Both the position numbers and the translations under genes were made by a program. Below are positions 36,468-45,789 of a stretch of 64,000 bases of DNA, one piece after another. The notes below the pieces were generated by a model. The model made no database searches. It had not been told where the DNA came from and saw nothing but the letters and a program-made list of their open reading frames with translations. Location: NCBI GenBank assembly GCA_963169105.1, contig OY720640.1, positions 111,586,085 to 111,650,084 on the forward strand, read 5' to 3'. The first letter of the stretch is position 1. Each line of letters opens with the position of its first letter. The DNA comes from Ceriagrion tenellum. Its lineage: Eukaryota; Arthropoda; Insecta; Odonata; Coenagrionidae.

Positions 36468-37237
36468 CGAGGGTAATCCCAAAAGTAAAGTCTTAAAAAT
36501 CATGAGGGACGAAGAGAAATTGATCGTGCGGCTGTTAGCCACACTGTTGTGATTGTTATTTCCCTCACTCCCATACAGGCAGGTGTGTGAATCGCTGGGA
36601 TTGCTCAGTATTGGTTTGGCAGTCGTTGAGAATGGAGCTCCCGTGGACGCTACCGCCAAGTGCGAAGTTCGCGCAGTTATTCGGTTTTTGAACGCAAAAG
36701 GCGTTGAACTGACTGAGATTCATCACCAATTGAAGGAAGTGTATGGAGAGTCCTGCATGGATGTCAAAAATTTTTGCAAGTGGTGTCGAGAGTTAACAGC
36801 CGGTCGTTCTGAAATTAGTGACGAACAAGGGGTGCAAGAATTCTCCATGACTACGCTTCGCCCACACGTCACCCGTCAAACAATCGTTCTCCTGCAAGAG
36901 TTCATATGAAACATCATCACCCACCCACCCTATAACCCGGACTTGGCACCCAATGACTACCAACTGTTCCATACTTTAAAAGAATATTTGGCCGAAAGGC
37001 GATTCAGCTCCGACGACGAGGTGTAAGATTTGGTTCAACGCTTTCTCAAGGACGTGGCGGCGAGCTGGTATTACATGGTCATACAAAAACTGTCACAGCG
37101 TCCACAAAATGTATCAATCTTAATGTAAACTATGATGAAAAATAGACAAATTTTCAACCATTAAAATAATGTAAATGTTAAAGAAAAAAGCTTAAATTTC
37201 TAAAGGATAGGAGACCTTATTTTTGGGATTATCCTAG
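36468..37237 (+). mobile_element. Internally deleted mariner/Tc1-family transposon
   Basis: Imperfect terminal inverted repeats (left CGAGGGTAATCCCAAAAGTA; the reverse complement of the right end begins CTAGGATAATCCCAAAAATA) are flanked by TA at 36466-36467 and 37238-37239, the mariner target. Inside, the plus frame 36553-36909 encodes the N-terminal helix-turn-helix region (EIHHQLKEVYGESCMD, then WCRELTAGR), then jumps to a degraded RPHVTRQT block. After a stop comes HPPYNPDLAPNDYQLF with the third catalytic Asp region. The element is about 770 bp against about 1.3 kb for the family. The segment with the first catalytic Asp is deleted, and the Asp expected before the RPH block is absent. Confidence 0.85.
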
Positions 37238-37489
37238 TATAAGAATAATTACTTAATGTCTTCTACGTGAAATGGTATCTCGCTCCAACTATGTTAATGT
37301 CATGATGATGTGATTGATAAATAACTGGTGGGAATGACGCGGTTTGCAAGTTTCGATGCGTAGTACCTCTTATAGGCTTAGAGTTGCTCTCCTAATGCGG
37401 CAAAGCCGTCATTGTGCCAAACTAATCTAACTGTTTAGGCATACAGGGCGGACACATAAAATCGAATGCATGAAACTGTAGCTAATTGA

Positions 37490-37495
37490 TTTATT
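37490..37495 (-). terminator. Candidate polyadenylation signal of gene D
   Basis: AATAAA on the minus strand, about 150 bases beyond the gene D stop codon. Confidence 0.35.
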
Positions 37496-37643
37496 TAGAG
37501 TGAATGATCCTTCTGTAAACATTCTCTTAAGTCATTTTTGGACCTGAAAATCAGCATCTCTTGTCATTTAACATTGGAGATTTTTTTCTTGCGATGACCA
37601 ATGAACTTCGACGCCTCCATAACGCTGAGCCATCTCAGTTCAA

Positions 37644-37928
37644 TTAACCACGGCGGCGGTAATAGGTTGGCCTGAACCTATTCCTGTTGTTAGGTCTTCT
37701 TCTAATTGGTCTGCCATTGACAAACTCCGTCGTGCCGAATTGTTGCCGCTTGATTCTGCGTAGTCCATCGTCTGCTTTGTTGACTGCCACCGAGACTTTG
37801 ATGTCTGCAGTGGACGGCGATGGATTTTCCGCCACCATCTTCAGTCCAGTCTCTGGTTTTGCATTGACAATCACCGACATAGCCAGCATCAAGGCTGCCG
37901 CGAGGCTAAGAAGATGTGACAGCTTCAT
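37644..37928 (-). CDS. Gene D: secreted precursor with furin-type site and very basic C-terminal peptide
   Basis: From the internal ATG this encodes 94 residues. The frame opens 13 codons earlier, but the signal peptide starts at MKLSHLLSLAAALMLA. The upstream part may be intronic (AATTTCCAG precedes it) or untranslated. Likely signal cleavage is after VNA. A pro-region of about 40 residues ends in RRIKR, a furin-type site. The predicted C-terminal product is 33 residues, starts QQ (possible pyroglutamate), contains ten Arg and one acidic residue, no Cys, and the blocks GRPIRRRP and NRFRPTYY. It ends RRRG, where the last Gly could be an amide donor. This is the clearest antimicrobial- or neuropeptide-like precursor in the window. 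Which of the two cannot be told from sequence. Confidence 0.65.
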   Translation of the reverse strand: MKLSHLLSLAAALMLAMSVIVNAKPETGLKMVAENPSPSTADIKVSVAVNKADDGLRRIKRQQFGTTEFVNGRPIRRRPNNRNRFRPTYYRRRG

Positions 37929-37999
37929 GTTAGTCAGCTCAGCAGCTGGAAATTTCAAAGAAAACACATTTTATTACTGAGGGTTTACATACAACCAGG

Positions 38000-39725
38000 T
38001 CCGCTACTAAGCGTGGGCAAGTTCAGGGGCCACTGGTCGAGGGGGCGACTTACGGATGTCGGATGAATCGAAACGGTTGTTGGAAATAAGAAAATGTAAC
38101 TCATTTCATGTTGGTTTGTATTTTTATTAAATTATCATATCATATCATTAGCATATTCGGAAAAGTGACATTCATATCTACCATCAATATAATTTTTAAT
38201 GGAAGTTACAGATCAACGACCTCCCACGAGCATCCTTATTATTGACCCATTGAAAGGGTGTGTTTCCGAAATCGCTCTGTATTTTATGGCTAAAATTTTA
38301 ACTATTTAAAACACGTATGGACGGAGGAAATGATCCCATCTAGCACTTATCATTCTAAAACTCAAACAATGGCGATAAGTTACTATTTTAAAATTGATTC
38401 CTCGTAGGAATGGGAACGACAATGTTAATAGTATCGCTCTGAGACTCCAGATCATTCCCTTAAATAAAAATGTGGGCAAACTCATCACAATCGGCTACTT
38501 AATTCTAAATCGACTGCGGTAAAAAATGTTCGAACATACTTTTCAAATATTATGGGCTGGCAGTCCCCCCAACCGACTTTGAATTTTCTGGGTCTTTCGC
38601 TGAGGGCACTGGAACAACACACGTTCGTTTGTTGGATAAATTGGGAGACTGCCCAGCTTCATTTCACTTGCGCCGTTTAGGAGGAAATTCATCATTTTAT
38701 ACATATGCTAGAATTATGAGAAAATTGATTTAGTTCCAGCTGAGGTAGAGAATTAGGGCCTTCATTTTCTGTAAAAAGATGGGTAGAGTAATTAACTATT
38801 TCAGGCTCTCAAACAATTCGAATATTGGAGGAAAGGGCCAGGTAGTTCACTCTAGATAATTTCCAAATCCATATGTGCATTCGGATTTTTTTCCTTCAAG
38901 CTATTGATTGGAAAGGTTTCTTACCCGAATCATTTCCTGTGGAAACTGGCTGTTATTCTATGGAAAATATCTAGAAATGTAGTTTGGAAAGTGGCAAATA
39001 CTTTTATAACTTTGGAAAGGCGAGATATTTATCCTTGCAAAGAGGTTACATTTATTTAGTTCTATGCGTAATTGTATATTGCGAAAAATACCTTTGATGA
39101 CCTCAACCACTAGAGTAGTGGTTTCCAAAGTTTTCGCCCCTTGGGAAGCGAAAGGGGCGAAATAATAAAGGATAGTGGCAGGGGGGTACGATAGGCAGGG
39201 TCCCTACCGAACGGAACAATAGAAGTACTAGTTTGCATAAACGATCCATCTAGTTGACTTGGAACAAACATAAACCATAATTGTTTAAACTAATTGTTCA
39301 TAACCTTCCTGATTTGATCACGCAACTCTATGATTTTTAAGATCACGGCTAGTGGACGTTGGGTATGAACTTGTGAAACTAAGGGAGCTCGAAAGAATTT
39401 TCGATACACTGCACTGGGCTTTACACCTGATAGACTATATTTTTTTTCCTTATGATGGTTCTAAATTGAATATGTGAATCAAGAAAAACATTGAGTTGCT
39501 AATTCCTACTTTTCCGGCTAAAACATCCTGCATTTGCTGATTTAATGGGAAACCAATTGAAATATAATTAGTCACGAACGAACATTTTTCCACGGATATA
39601 TTTTTAATGACCAGAGACGGGAAAAAGTCATGAACGTCATATTCCTAGGTTATCACCATGATATGGCTGTTTTTTGCCAAAAAGTCATAAAAGGCAACTT
39701 TGCAGGAAAAACGTCATAAAATGGG
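38000..39725. other. Interval without recognised gene
   Basis: A short stretch at 39115-39200 (GTGGTTTCCAAAGTTTTCGC, then GGGGCG and a G-rich string) resembles the terminal sequence of hAT elements (consensus like CAGTGGTTCCCAAACT), but no partner end was found. Confidence 0.4.
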
Positions 39726-39734
39726 GGTAATAAC

Positions 39735-39855
39735 TCAGGCTTTAGTATGTGGAACCTCTCCATATCGGAAAATAAAAATTATACTTTCTAATGGTCCGCT
39801 AAATTGATTTAATTTTTTACGACCTGGGTTTCATCAAGTAGAGATGTACATTGAT
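39735..39855 (-). repeat. Truncated copy of the 60.8-kb foldback family
   Basis: The minus strand reads GATGAAACCCAGGTCGTAAA, continues through a diverged middle and ends CCGATATGGAGAGGTTCCAC. This matches the right arm and unique tail of the element at 60773-60978 (GACGAAACCCGGGTCGTAAA and CCGATATGGAGAGGTTCTAC). The left arm is missing. Confidence 0.7.
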
Positions 39856-40232
39856 CATTTTTACATCCTTATGTTTACAGAATTCCAGGTGCATGGGGGT
39901 AAGAGAGGAAGCAACGGGGAAGGAACGGGAGTTGGAGTGTGGTGTTGTGTTTAGAGGGGGGTGGAGTAGAAAAGGACAGTGTTAGGCTGGGTAGGGATTT
40001 CTCATCGTTGATGGGTCTCCGGGCAGCGGGGATGTAGCGAGCGAGGAGAAAAAAGGGAAGGATTAGTAGGGAATCCGAGTAAATATATCTCTGTAATTTT
40101 TAAGTGTTGAATACTTTATTTTGAACCACTTAACCCATAGTAACTATAAGGATCATAATATTAGTTTAAATTTTAAAGAAAAATTAAGGTCATACTTTTA
40201 GCTGAAGCGACACGCAATGACCGAATTTCAAT

Positions 40233-40975
40233 AAATCTACATCTACATCTACGTGATACCCTGCGAGCCACCACGAGGGTGTGTGGCAGGGGGTGAAGAT
40301 CACCAAACATGCAGTATTGACATGCAACTAGGATATTTGATGCAGACATGCTAGATAATATGGTCACATGCAGCTAGATGGTTAGTATCTACATAATATG
40401 AAATGGATAATTGGTTGTTATTACATGCATCATGCACTACAGACTACTCTTACTATATTTCACCTACCTATCCCTTTGCTACGCTGCCTATTGTTCTCTC
40501 TTATAGTACGAGGGAAAAATGACATTTTAAATCTATCGGTACGACAATCTATCTCTCTAATTTTGTTAATATGATCAAACCTAGCATAATACGCAGGGAT
40601 TCTCAATATATATCTAACGTCATCTGTGAACAACTCTGTTTCGAATTTACTTAAAAGGTTTAACCTAAATTTTAACCTGCGTTCTGATAGTAATTCCCAT
40701 CCTAGTTCTTCTATTAACCTCGTAACACTAATACAATTATCATAACGGCCTTTAACAAACCTATCAGATCTCCTTTGCACGCGCTCTAATTCTTTTATCA
40801 TACCTTCCTCGTATGGATCCCATATACTAGCGGCATATTCTAAATGAGGCCTGACAAGTGTAAAATAGCTTCTTTCTCGTACTCTGTCATTGCATTTACC
40901 TGGAACCCTTTTTACGAATCTACGATTTGCTGCACTAGTTATTTCCCTGATGTGTTTCCCCCATGACATGTCTTC
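40233..40975 (-). mobile_element. 5'-truncated LINE, C-terminal ORF2 and 3' tail
   Basis: A 169-residue frame (40460-40969) covers the post-RT region: SWGKHIREI, RPHLEYAASIWDPYE, ELERVQRRSDRFVKGRY, LIEELGWELLSERRLKFRLN, and the terminal SFFPRTIRE. The 3' tail is at 40233-40300. Nearly identical to 2.33-2.95 kb, so it is the same family and young. The N-terminal endonuclease and RT domains are missing. Confidence 0.88.
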
Positions 40976-40979
40976 TCAA

Positions 40980-42105
40980 ATAGGCGTCATAAAATAGGAA
41001 ATTAATTGCCATGAAAGTCATAGAATAAAGGTCATGAAAGAGAAAAATGTAAGTCATTAACCTCTGTCCGCCTCTGTTAATGACCTAATTCGTCCAGCCA
41101 CAGGAGATGACTGCATCACCATTTGCATGGATTAACCGCATATTGGCTTCAAATACGGTAGTAATTCACTGATAGCGTAAAAAATAGGCAATAAGATGCC
41201 TATATTTTATTTTTATTCAATTTTCAGACCCCTTTACTACTTACTGACAGTTTTAATGAAAAGAAAAAATAGCTCTCTCTTTCAAATCGACATTTTTCTG
41301 CTGCACCTAAAGGAATCTTTGTAAGAGTCCATCTTAAAACCTCTACTTTTAAGGCATAGTTACAGTAAAACTAGCCCAAGAACCCTATATTATTTTCATC
41401 TCAGTTTATGAAACTCTCTTCAAAGATGCTGTATTTATAAAACTTAAGGAAACTGGAGTGAGTAAACCTGAGGTCAGAGTCCTTATCCAGAATCCTTAAG
41501 GTCTCTCCAGATGAAAGAAGTCGAGTGATGCTCATTGAAGGTTTACTCCATATTATCAATTTCATCCCTGTCCTCCAACTACGATGCCTAAGTTTTCAGT
41601 GTCTAACAGCCGAAGCTTTTTCTACTGGGATAGTGTTTATCTCACGAGTTATGACAGAGAATGTATTTCCTGTATTTATGAGTGGGCAGATGTTGCATTG
41701 AAAGTTCGATTTCTGCTGACGGTGATTATATCTCATTTTTATTGTTTAAGGAAAATTAGTGTGCAATAGCTATTATCTGCGATATAAGTAATGGAGGACA
41801 GTATTAAATAAAACCTCTTTCTAGAACCTCTCTGTATTAAAAAAACTTTACTCTATTAGTTTTTAAATGATCTCAGCCGGCGTATTTAATATATAAAATC
41901 AACTAAGACATCCTCTGGCTTCAGAGTTCTGCAATTGTGATGTAAACTCCCAAAATGGACAAACATTATCACGTACTGCTTGTGAAGTGGATGTTATATA
42001 AAGATTTAATGAGAGCTTCTTAAAAATTGATTGGGTTGATTGAATCTCTTCATCACATTATGTTTTGAAATATGATTTAGTTCTTTCCCGGCGTATTATG
42101 CTATT
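40980..42105. other. Interval without recognised gene
   Basis: No supported feature. The 61-codon frame at 41584 has no recognised domain. Confidence 0.45.
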
Positions 42106-42109
42106 ATGG

Positions 42110-42301
42110 TGATGAAGTCTTCTCGGGTTTTCCAACGGGTCAGGTCGTTGTGGGCCGACGTTTCTATAGCTACCACCGCCATCATCGACGGTCGTCGTCA
42201 TTTTCGACACTGACATGTTCTGAGAACGATGGAGGTGGTAGCTATCGAAACTTTGGCCCAAAACGACCTGACCCGGTGGAAAACCCGAGAATACTTCATC
42301 A
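42110..42301. repeat. Foldback repeat with hammerhead-like boxes in both arms
   Basis: Arms of about 80 bases: GATGAAGTCTTCTCGGGTTT at left and AAACCCGAGAATACTTCATC at right, with AACGGGTCAGGTCGTT against AACGACCTGACCCGG inside. On the minus strand the left arm reads CGATGATGGCGG, TAGCTAT, AGAAACGTC. On the plus strand the right arm reads CTGAGAACGAT, AGCTATCGAAAC. These are altered versions of CTGANGA, stem, GAAAC. The long frame across it (42058-42405) is a by-product. Confidence 0.75.
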
Positions 42302-42894
42302 ACATTATGTTTTGATTCGAAATTAACTCTTGTGGCATGGTGAACATTCATTGAGATGGGCGCAATGAAACAAGTAGAAATTATTATAATCTCCATGTTG
42401 GACACGTATTTTGTTCGAGAATTTTATATATACTACAGACAAAACCTTTTCCAACACACTCCATTAATCCAGGCGTAACTGAACGTCAAAGAACAAGGTA
42501 AGCACTTCTCCTTCACTTTCCTTTTCCCCATGCTGCAACCTATCTCTCTTCCCAGTGTCTTAAGGTCACTGACTTATCCGACGCTCTTCAACCACCAAAT
42601 GTTTCTCCGGGGCGCATAGTCAAACGCATCCCTTTCCCTACTCCTACCTTCCCCCACACAATGAACCACCTTCCTTACCAACAGTTGCTTCAAAAGGTGA
42701 AACATGCAAAAATGAACGCGCTTTTGAAGGACTTGTCATTCGACTTTGTAGGGGGTTGTACTTGAAAACGATTGAAATTATTCCGAATTCGTAACAAATG
42801 AGTCACGTAAAACAACAAACGGACTGAATTTTTGGCGAGTTTCACCCACACGAAAGGATAGCATATGTGCCTGATATATTGTTTTTTGCATCAC

Positions 42895-43600
42895 TTATCG
42901 CCTCAACATCTACATATACTAATTACCCATCTAGCCACCACAATGCTGTTTGGCAGGGGGTTACTTATCACCAACATGATGTATAGTGTAGAATATTACT
43001 TTCACCAACATTCACCACATAATAGGTATGCTACAAATGCTACAGAAACCACTAAATTAAATCTATATTGTAACTACATTAACGTGACATAAGAATTATG
43101 CAGGGAATATAAAAAAAATGTGTTAGAACTGATTGGCAGGTTTTGAAACATACATTAGAGGGTATATGAATTAATCAGCTACACTACCTGTCAACTAACT
43201 TACTTCTAAGTCTTAACGCAGCCACTATGGTCTCTTATCGGTCGCGGGAAAAACGAAATTTAAACCTGTCTGTTCTGCAAGCTATTTCCCTTATTTTATT
43301 CTCACTATCTGATCTACCGTAATATGTTAGAATTCGTTAAGAATTTGAAAATTTCTTCTGCAAATATGTCGGTTTTGAATTTACTTAAAAGATTGAGTCT
43401 AATTTTAGATCGACGGTTTGAAAGGGATTCCATCCTAGTTTTTGCATGAGGTCAATTACATCAACGAGGCTATCATAACGGCCTTTCACATATCTTGCTG
43501 ATTTTCTCCGCACCCGTTTTAAATCTGTTTTCAAGCCTATCTCATGTGGATCTCAAGCACTGGCAGCGGCTACGCAAACAATAATACCGCGAGAAAAACA
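42895..43600 (-). mobile_element. Diverged LINE 3' fragment
   Basis: The plus strand starts with a degraded tail (ACATCTACATATACTAATTA, TAGCCACC, TTGGCAGGGGG). Farther on, the minus strand keeps the familiar order of C-terminal ORF2 blocks (degenerate SLSKRRSKIRLNLLSKF and RVRRKSARYVKGRYD) to about 43580. Older than the copies at 2.3 and 40.2 kb. Confidence 0.7.
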
Positions 43601-43944
43601 ACTATCTCTAACCCATCGTGACATTGCAAAAATCCAGGGTTTGGGAACGTTCTCGGAGTACAAGAAAACATTGAAAGACGCGTTGTCTACAGCATAACCA
43701 ACCATTTTCTCCGGTTTTACAAATCTTCCATTCGATGCCTCGAAGCACAGGAAAAATCCGACTACGCCGACGGATCGGGCAACTATCTGTAATAATATAG
43801 CTTGCCTTTACCTTCTTACGACAGCTTAGGATGTATTAGTCTTTAGTCACCCAATCCTTCCACCTGGTTTCCCTGTTCCCTCATCTCTATCCTCCTCCGC
43901 TATTTATCTCCACTTAAACTCAACACATACTTAGGTTTTTCCTA

Positions 43945-44125
43945 ACTCTGGTGAGAGAGGAAAGGAAACTTCTAAATGACATTCGAGATTGGCAGAGTAG
44001 GTGGCTGAAGGATGTAATAAGGGGTGGGTTTGCTCAAGAGAGTGATAGAGGGAAGGATGTTGGGCAAGCGAGGAGGAAGAAAGAGAATTATTTTCAAGGA
44101 CAGGCTGAAGAAGGGTAGATCGTAA
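43945..44125 (+). mobile_element. LINE C-terminal tail fragment
   Basis: The plus strand encodes a degraded block (WLKDVIRGGF, then RGKDVGQARRKK) similar in order to the C-terminal end of RTE/CR1-type ORF2 proteins. Short and without a start or tail. Confidence 0.4.
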
Positions 44126-44131
44126 TTAGTT

Positions 44132-44205
44132 TATTCGGGTTTTTCCCGCGTTGATTCTTATTAACGGTTTTGCTAATGTTACAGCTAGCGTCGTCAGGTC
44201 CTGGT
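44132..44205 (-). repeat. Penelope terminal repeat (downstream copy) with degraded hammerhead-like core
   Basis: CGGGTTTTTCCCGCGTTGAT is followed, on the minus strand, by CTGACGACGCTAGC, a loop, TTAGC and AAAACCGTT (44163-44197). CTGACGA is a perfect first box, the second box is AAAA instead of GAAA, and GTT replaces GTC. It lies on the 3' side of the Penelope coding relic. Confidence 0.55.
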
Positions 44206-44265
44206 CCAGGTAATACCCTGCGAGCCACCACGAGGGTGTGTGGCAGGGGGTGAAGATATACCTAA
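44206..44265 (-). mobile_element. LINE 3' tail remnant
   Basis: GTAATACCCTGCGAGCCACC with GTGTGTGGCAGGGGGTGAAG is the same tail as at 2.33 and 40.24 kb, here without any attached ORF2 sequence and placed between the Penelope coding end and its downstream repeat. Confidence 0.7.
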
Positions 44266-44272
44266 CCTCGGT

Positions 44273-44575
44273 CTAGTCAGGCGCACGTTGATTGGCCGGC
44301 TGGACCTTTGAATTCAATTGTTGAAGAAGACGTTTGAACGTTGAGAAGAGAGGATAACCGTCTTCCCTGTTGAAATTTTCTGTGTTTTGGGCTATTTCAA
44401 TCACCTCTCGTGTTAGCCGAGGGAAATATCTCTTTTCTCTAGTGATGATCTTACAATGTTCAAAGTTTATGACGTGGCCAGGTCCTGACCAGGCCTTCTT
44501 ATTTACAGACCAGGAATAAACTGACCTCAATAAATCACCGCGGAAGCCTCCGTAGCAAGGGTAAATCGTATCCAT
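44273..44575 (-). pseudogene. Penelope-like retroelement, C-terminal (GIY-YIG endonuclease) fragment
   Basis: A 100-residue frame contains EHCKIITREKRYFPRLTREV, IEIAQNTENFNREDGYPL and FKRLL. The order H-x-K-x(2), REKRY, R(E)xIEI, NFNREDG matches the distal part of the GIY-YIG endonuclease of Penelope-like elements, including its conserved Glu and Asn. The reverse transcriptase (several hundred residues upstream in full elements) is absent, so only the 3' end was copied or retained. Terminal repeats lie on both sides. Confidence 0.7.
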
Positions 44576-44787
44576 AAGTTAATAAGTATAGTCTAGAGCA
44601 AGATTGACCCCTGAAAGTGTAGAAAACGGGGAGGAGATTCTCTGACATTCAGCTTAACCTACCTAAACAGGTAGAATAATAAAAATAACTGAGGAAAACT
44701 TGACACTGTAGTCTTATCATTCGATTTAATGAGGTAATTCTCTACTCAGTAGTATGTCCACTTCAACGCCTGGGAGAGCATGTTGGT

Positions 44788-44868
44788 ACTTCACGGGTTC
44801 TCCCCGCGTTGCACTATACTTATGGACGACCGATCCACAGAAATTCCTGTTGGTTTCATCAGGTCCTA
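44788..44868 (-). repeat. Penelope terminal repeat (upstream copy) with degraded hammerhead-like core
   Basis: CGGGTTCTCCCCGCGTTGCA matches the start of the copy at 44132. The minus strand then has CTGATGA (44856-44862), a stem CCAACAG/CTGTGG and GATCGGTC in place of GAAACGTC. Same orientation as the other copy. Confidence 0.5.
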
Positions 44869-44894
44869 ATTATGTATTGGGAGAACCGGAAAAA

Positions 44895-45455
44895 CACCAA
44901 CAAATGAGAAAACCGAGGAAGCCTGGGAGAGTAATTTCATACACAGAAAATCACCAGATAAAACCCTATAAACCTACTGTAAAAGTTATTTAAGTGTGAC
45001 ATTTTCCATTTCAAAATAGACAACATTATAGAATTTATTGAAAAACTTAATCATTTTCAAGAATAACTAAAGAAATGCTGTCGTATTAGCAGCGAAAAAT
45101 TGTATTTTTATGCAACAGTAATAATCCGTGATACACCGAATAATCGCATGGTAAAATTTCATCTGAGTTATTTTTTTCACTCTGAACGCTAAAAATATCA
45201 TTACCGTCGAAAGTTTTTTTTTTTAAATTTTACGATATGTGAAAAGGTGAGCAATTAAAAATAACAATTGAGGCATATAAAGAAACACAAACCGTTACAT
45301 CCCTAACTCAGCCTGTGCGTCGTAACATACTATTTTTTATTCAAACCAAATCGCTAATTATTTTCTTACTGTTCCAATTTCTTGCATCATAATCTTAGAT
45401 AACGTAAAAAATGGCAGTAGTCACAATGTCCAACGAAAAAAACTCTCTATATTAT
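44895..45455. other. AT-rich interval without recognised gene
   Basis: Nothing recognisable. Confidence 0.45.
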
Positions 45456-45464
45456 ATCAAATCA

Positions 45465-45785
45465 ATAATCAATCAATATTGATTAGATAAAAGATTTTAG
45501 ATTTTCCCGGTGAATAGAATGTAGAAAGGCTTCTCGGGATTCCATCCGGGTTGGAACGTCCATGATCGACGTTTCGGCTGCTTACTCTGCAGCCGTCCTC
45601 AGGGAAGTGAGATGCCGATAATTGGAAGTGCCCCTTTATATATAGTGTTAGGGAAGGGCAGGTGCGAAGCTGTTTTCCCGCGTTTTCCACTGATTGGTCC
45701 GCGTTGCCTCTATGGACTTCATTACCGGTTTCCAAGTGTTGCTGAGGTGGAAACCGCTGGATGTTGATTTGTAAGTTCATTGGGT
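45465..45785 (-). mobile_element. Penelope-type terminal repeat fragment
   Basis: A stand-alone repeat holding the best preserved hammerhead-like motif of the window. The minus frame 45469-45780 translates through it (FPEDGCRVSSRNVDHGRSNP), a string that arises because the ribozyme-like core is in an open frame. I do not regard this frame as a real gene. Confidence 0.5.
45568..45602 (-). ncRNA. Hammerhead-ribozyme-like motif
   Basis: On the minus strand CTGAGGA (45596-45602) is followed by a perfect 7-bp stem CGGCTGC/GCAGCCG with a 7-base loop, then GAAAC and GTC (45568-45575). Box 1 (CUGANGA), stem II, box 2 (GAAA) and the cleavage triplet GUC are all in the right order; stem III would be minimal (C-G plus A-U), as known for Penelope-associated hammerheads. 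The base pair next to the core of stem II and a convincing stem I are not evident, so activity is uncertain. Confidence 0.5.
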
Positions 45786-45789
45786 TTAA

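Noticed and set aside
36553..36909. 118-codon frame as an intact host gene
   Set aside because: It lies inside mariner ends, lacks the catalytic residues and ends in a premature stop before the third catalytic region.
42058..42405. 115-codon minus frame
   Set aside because: It spans a foldback repeat and reflects the palindrome.
45469..45780. 103-codon minus frame as a protein gene
   Set aside because: Its central part is the hammerhead-like stem; the frame is open by chance within a Penelope terminal repeat.
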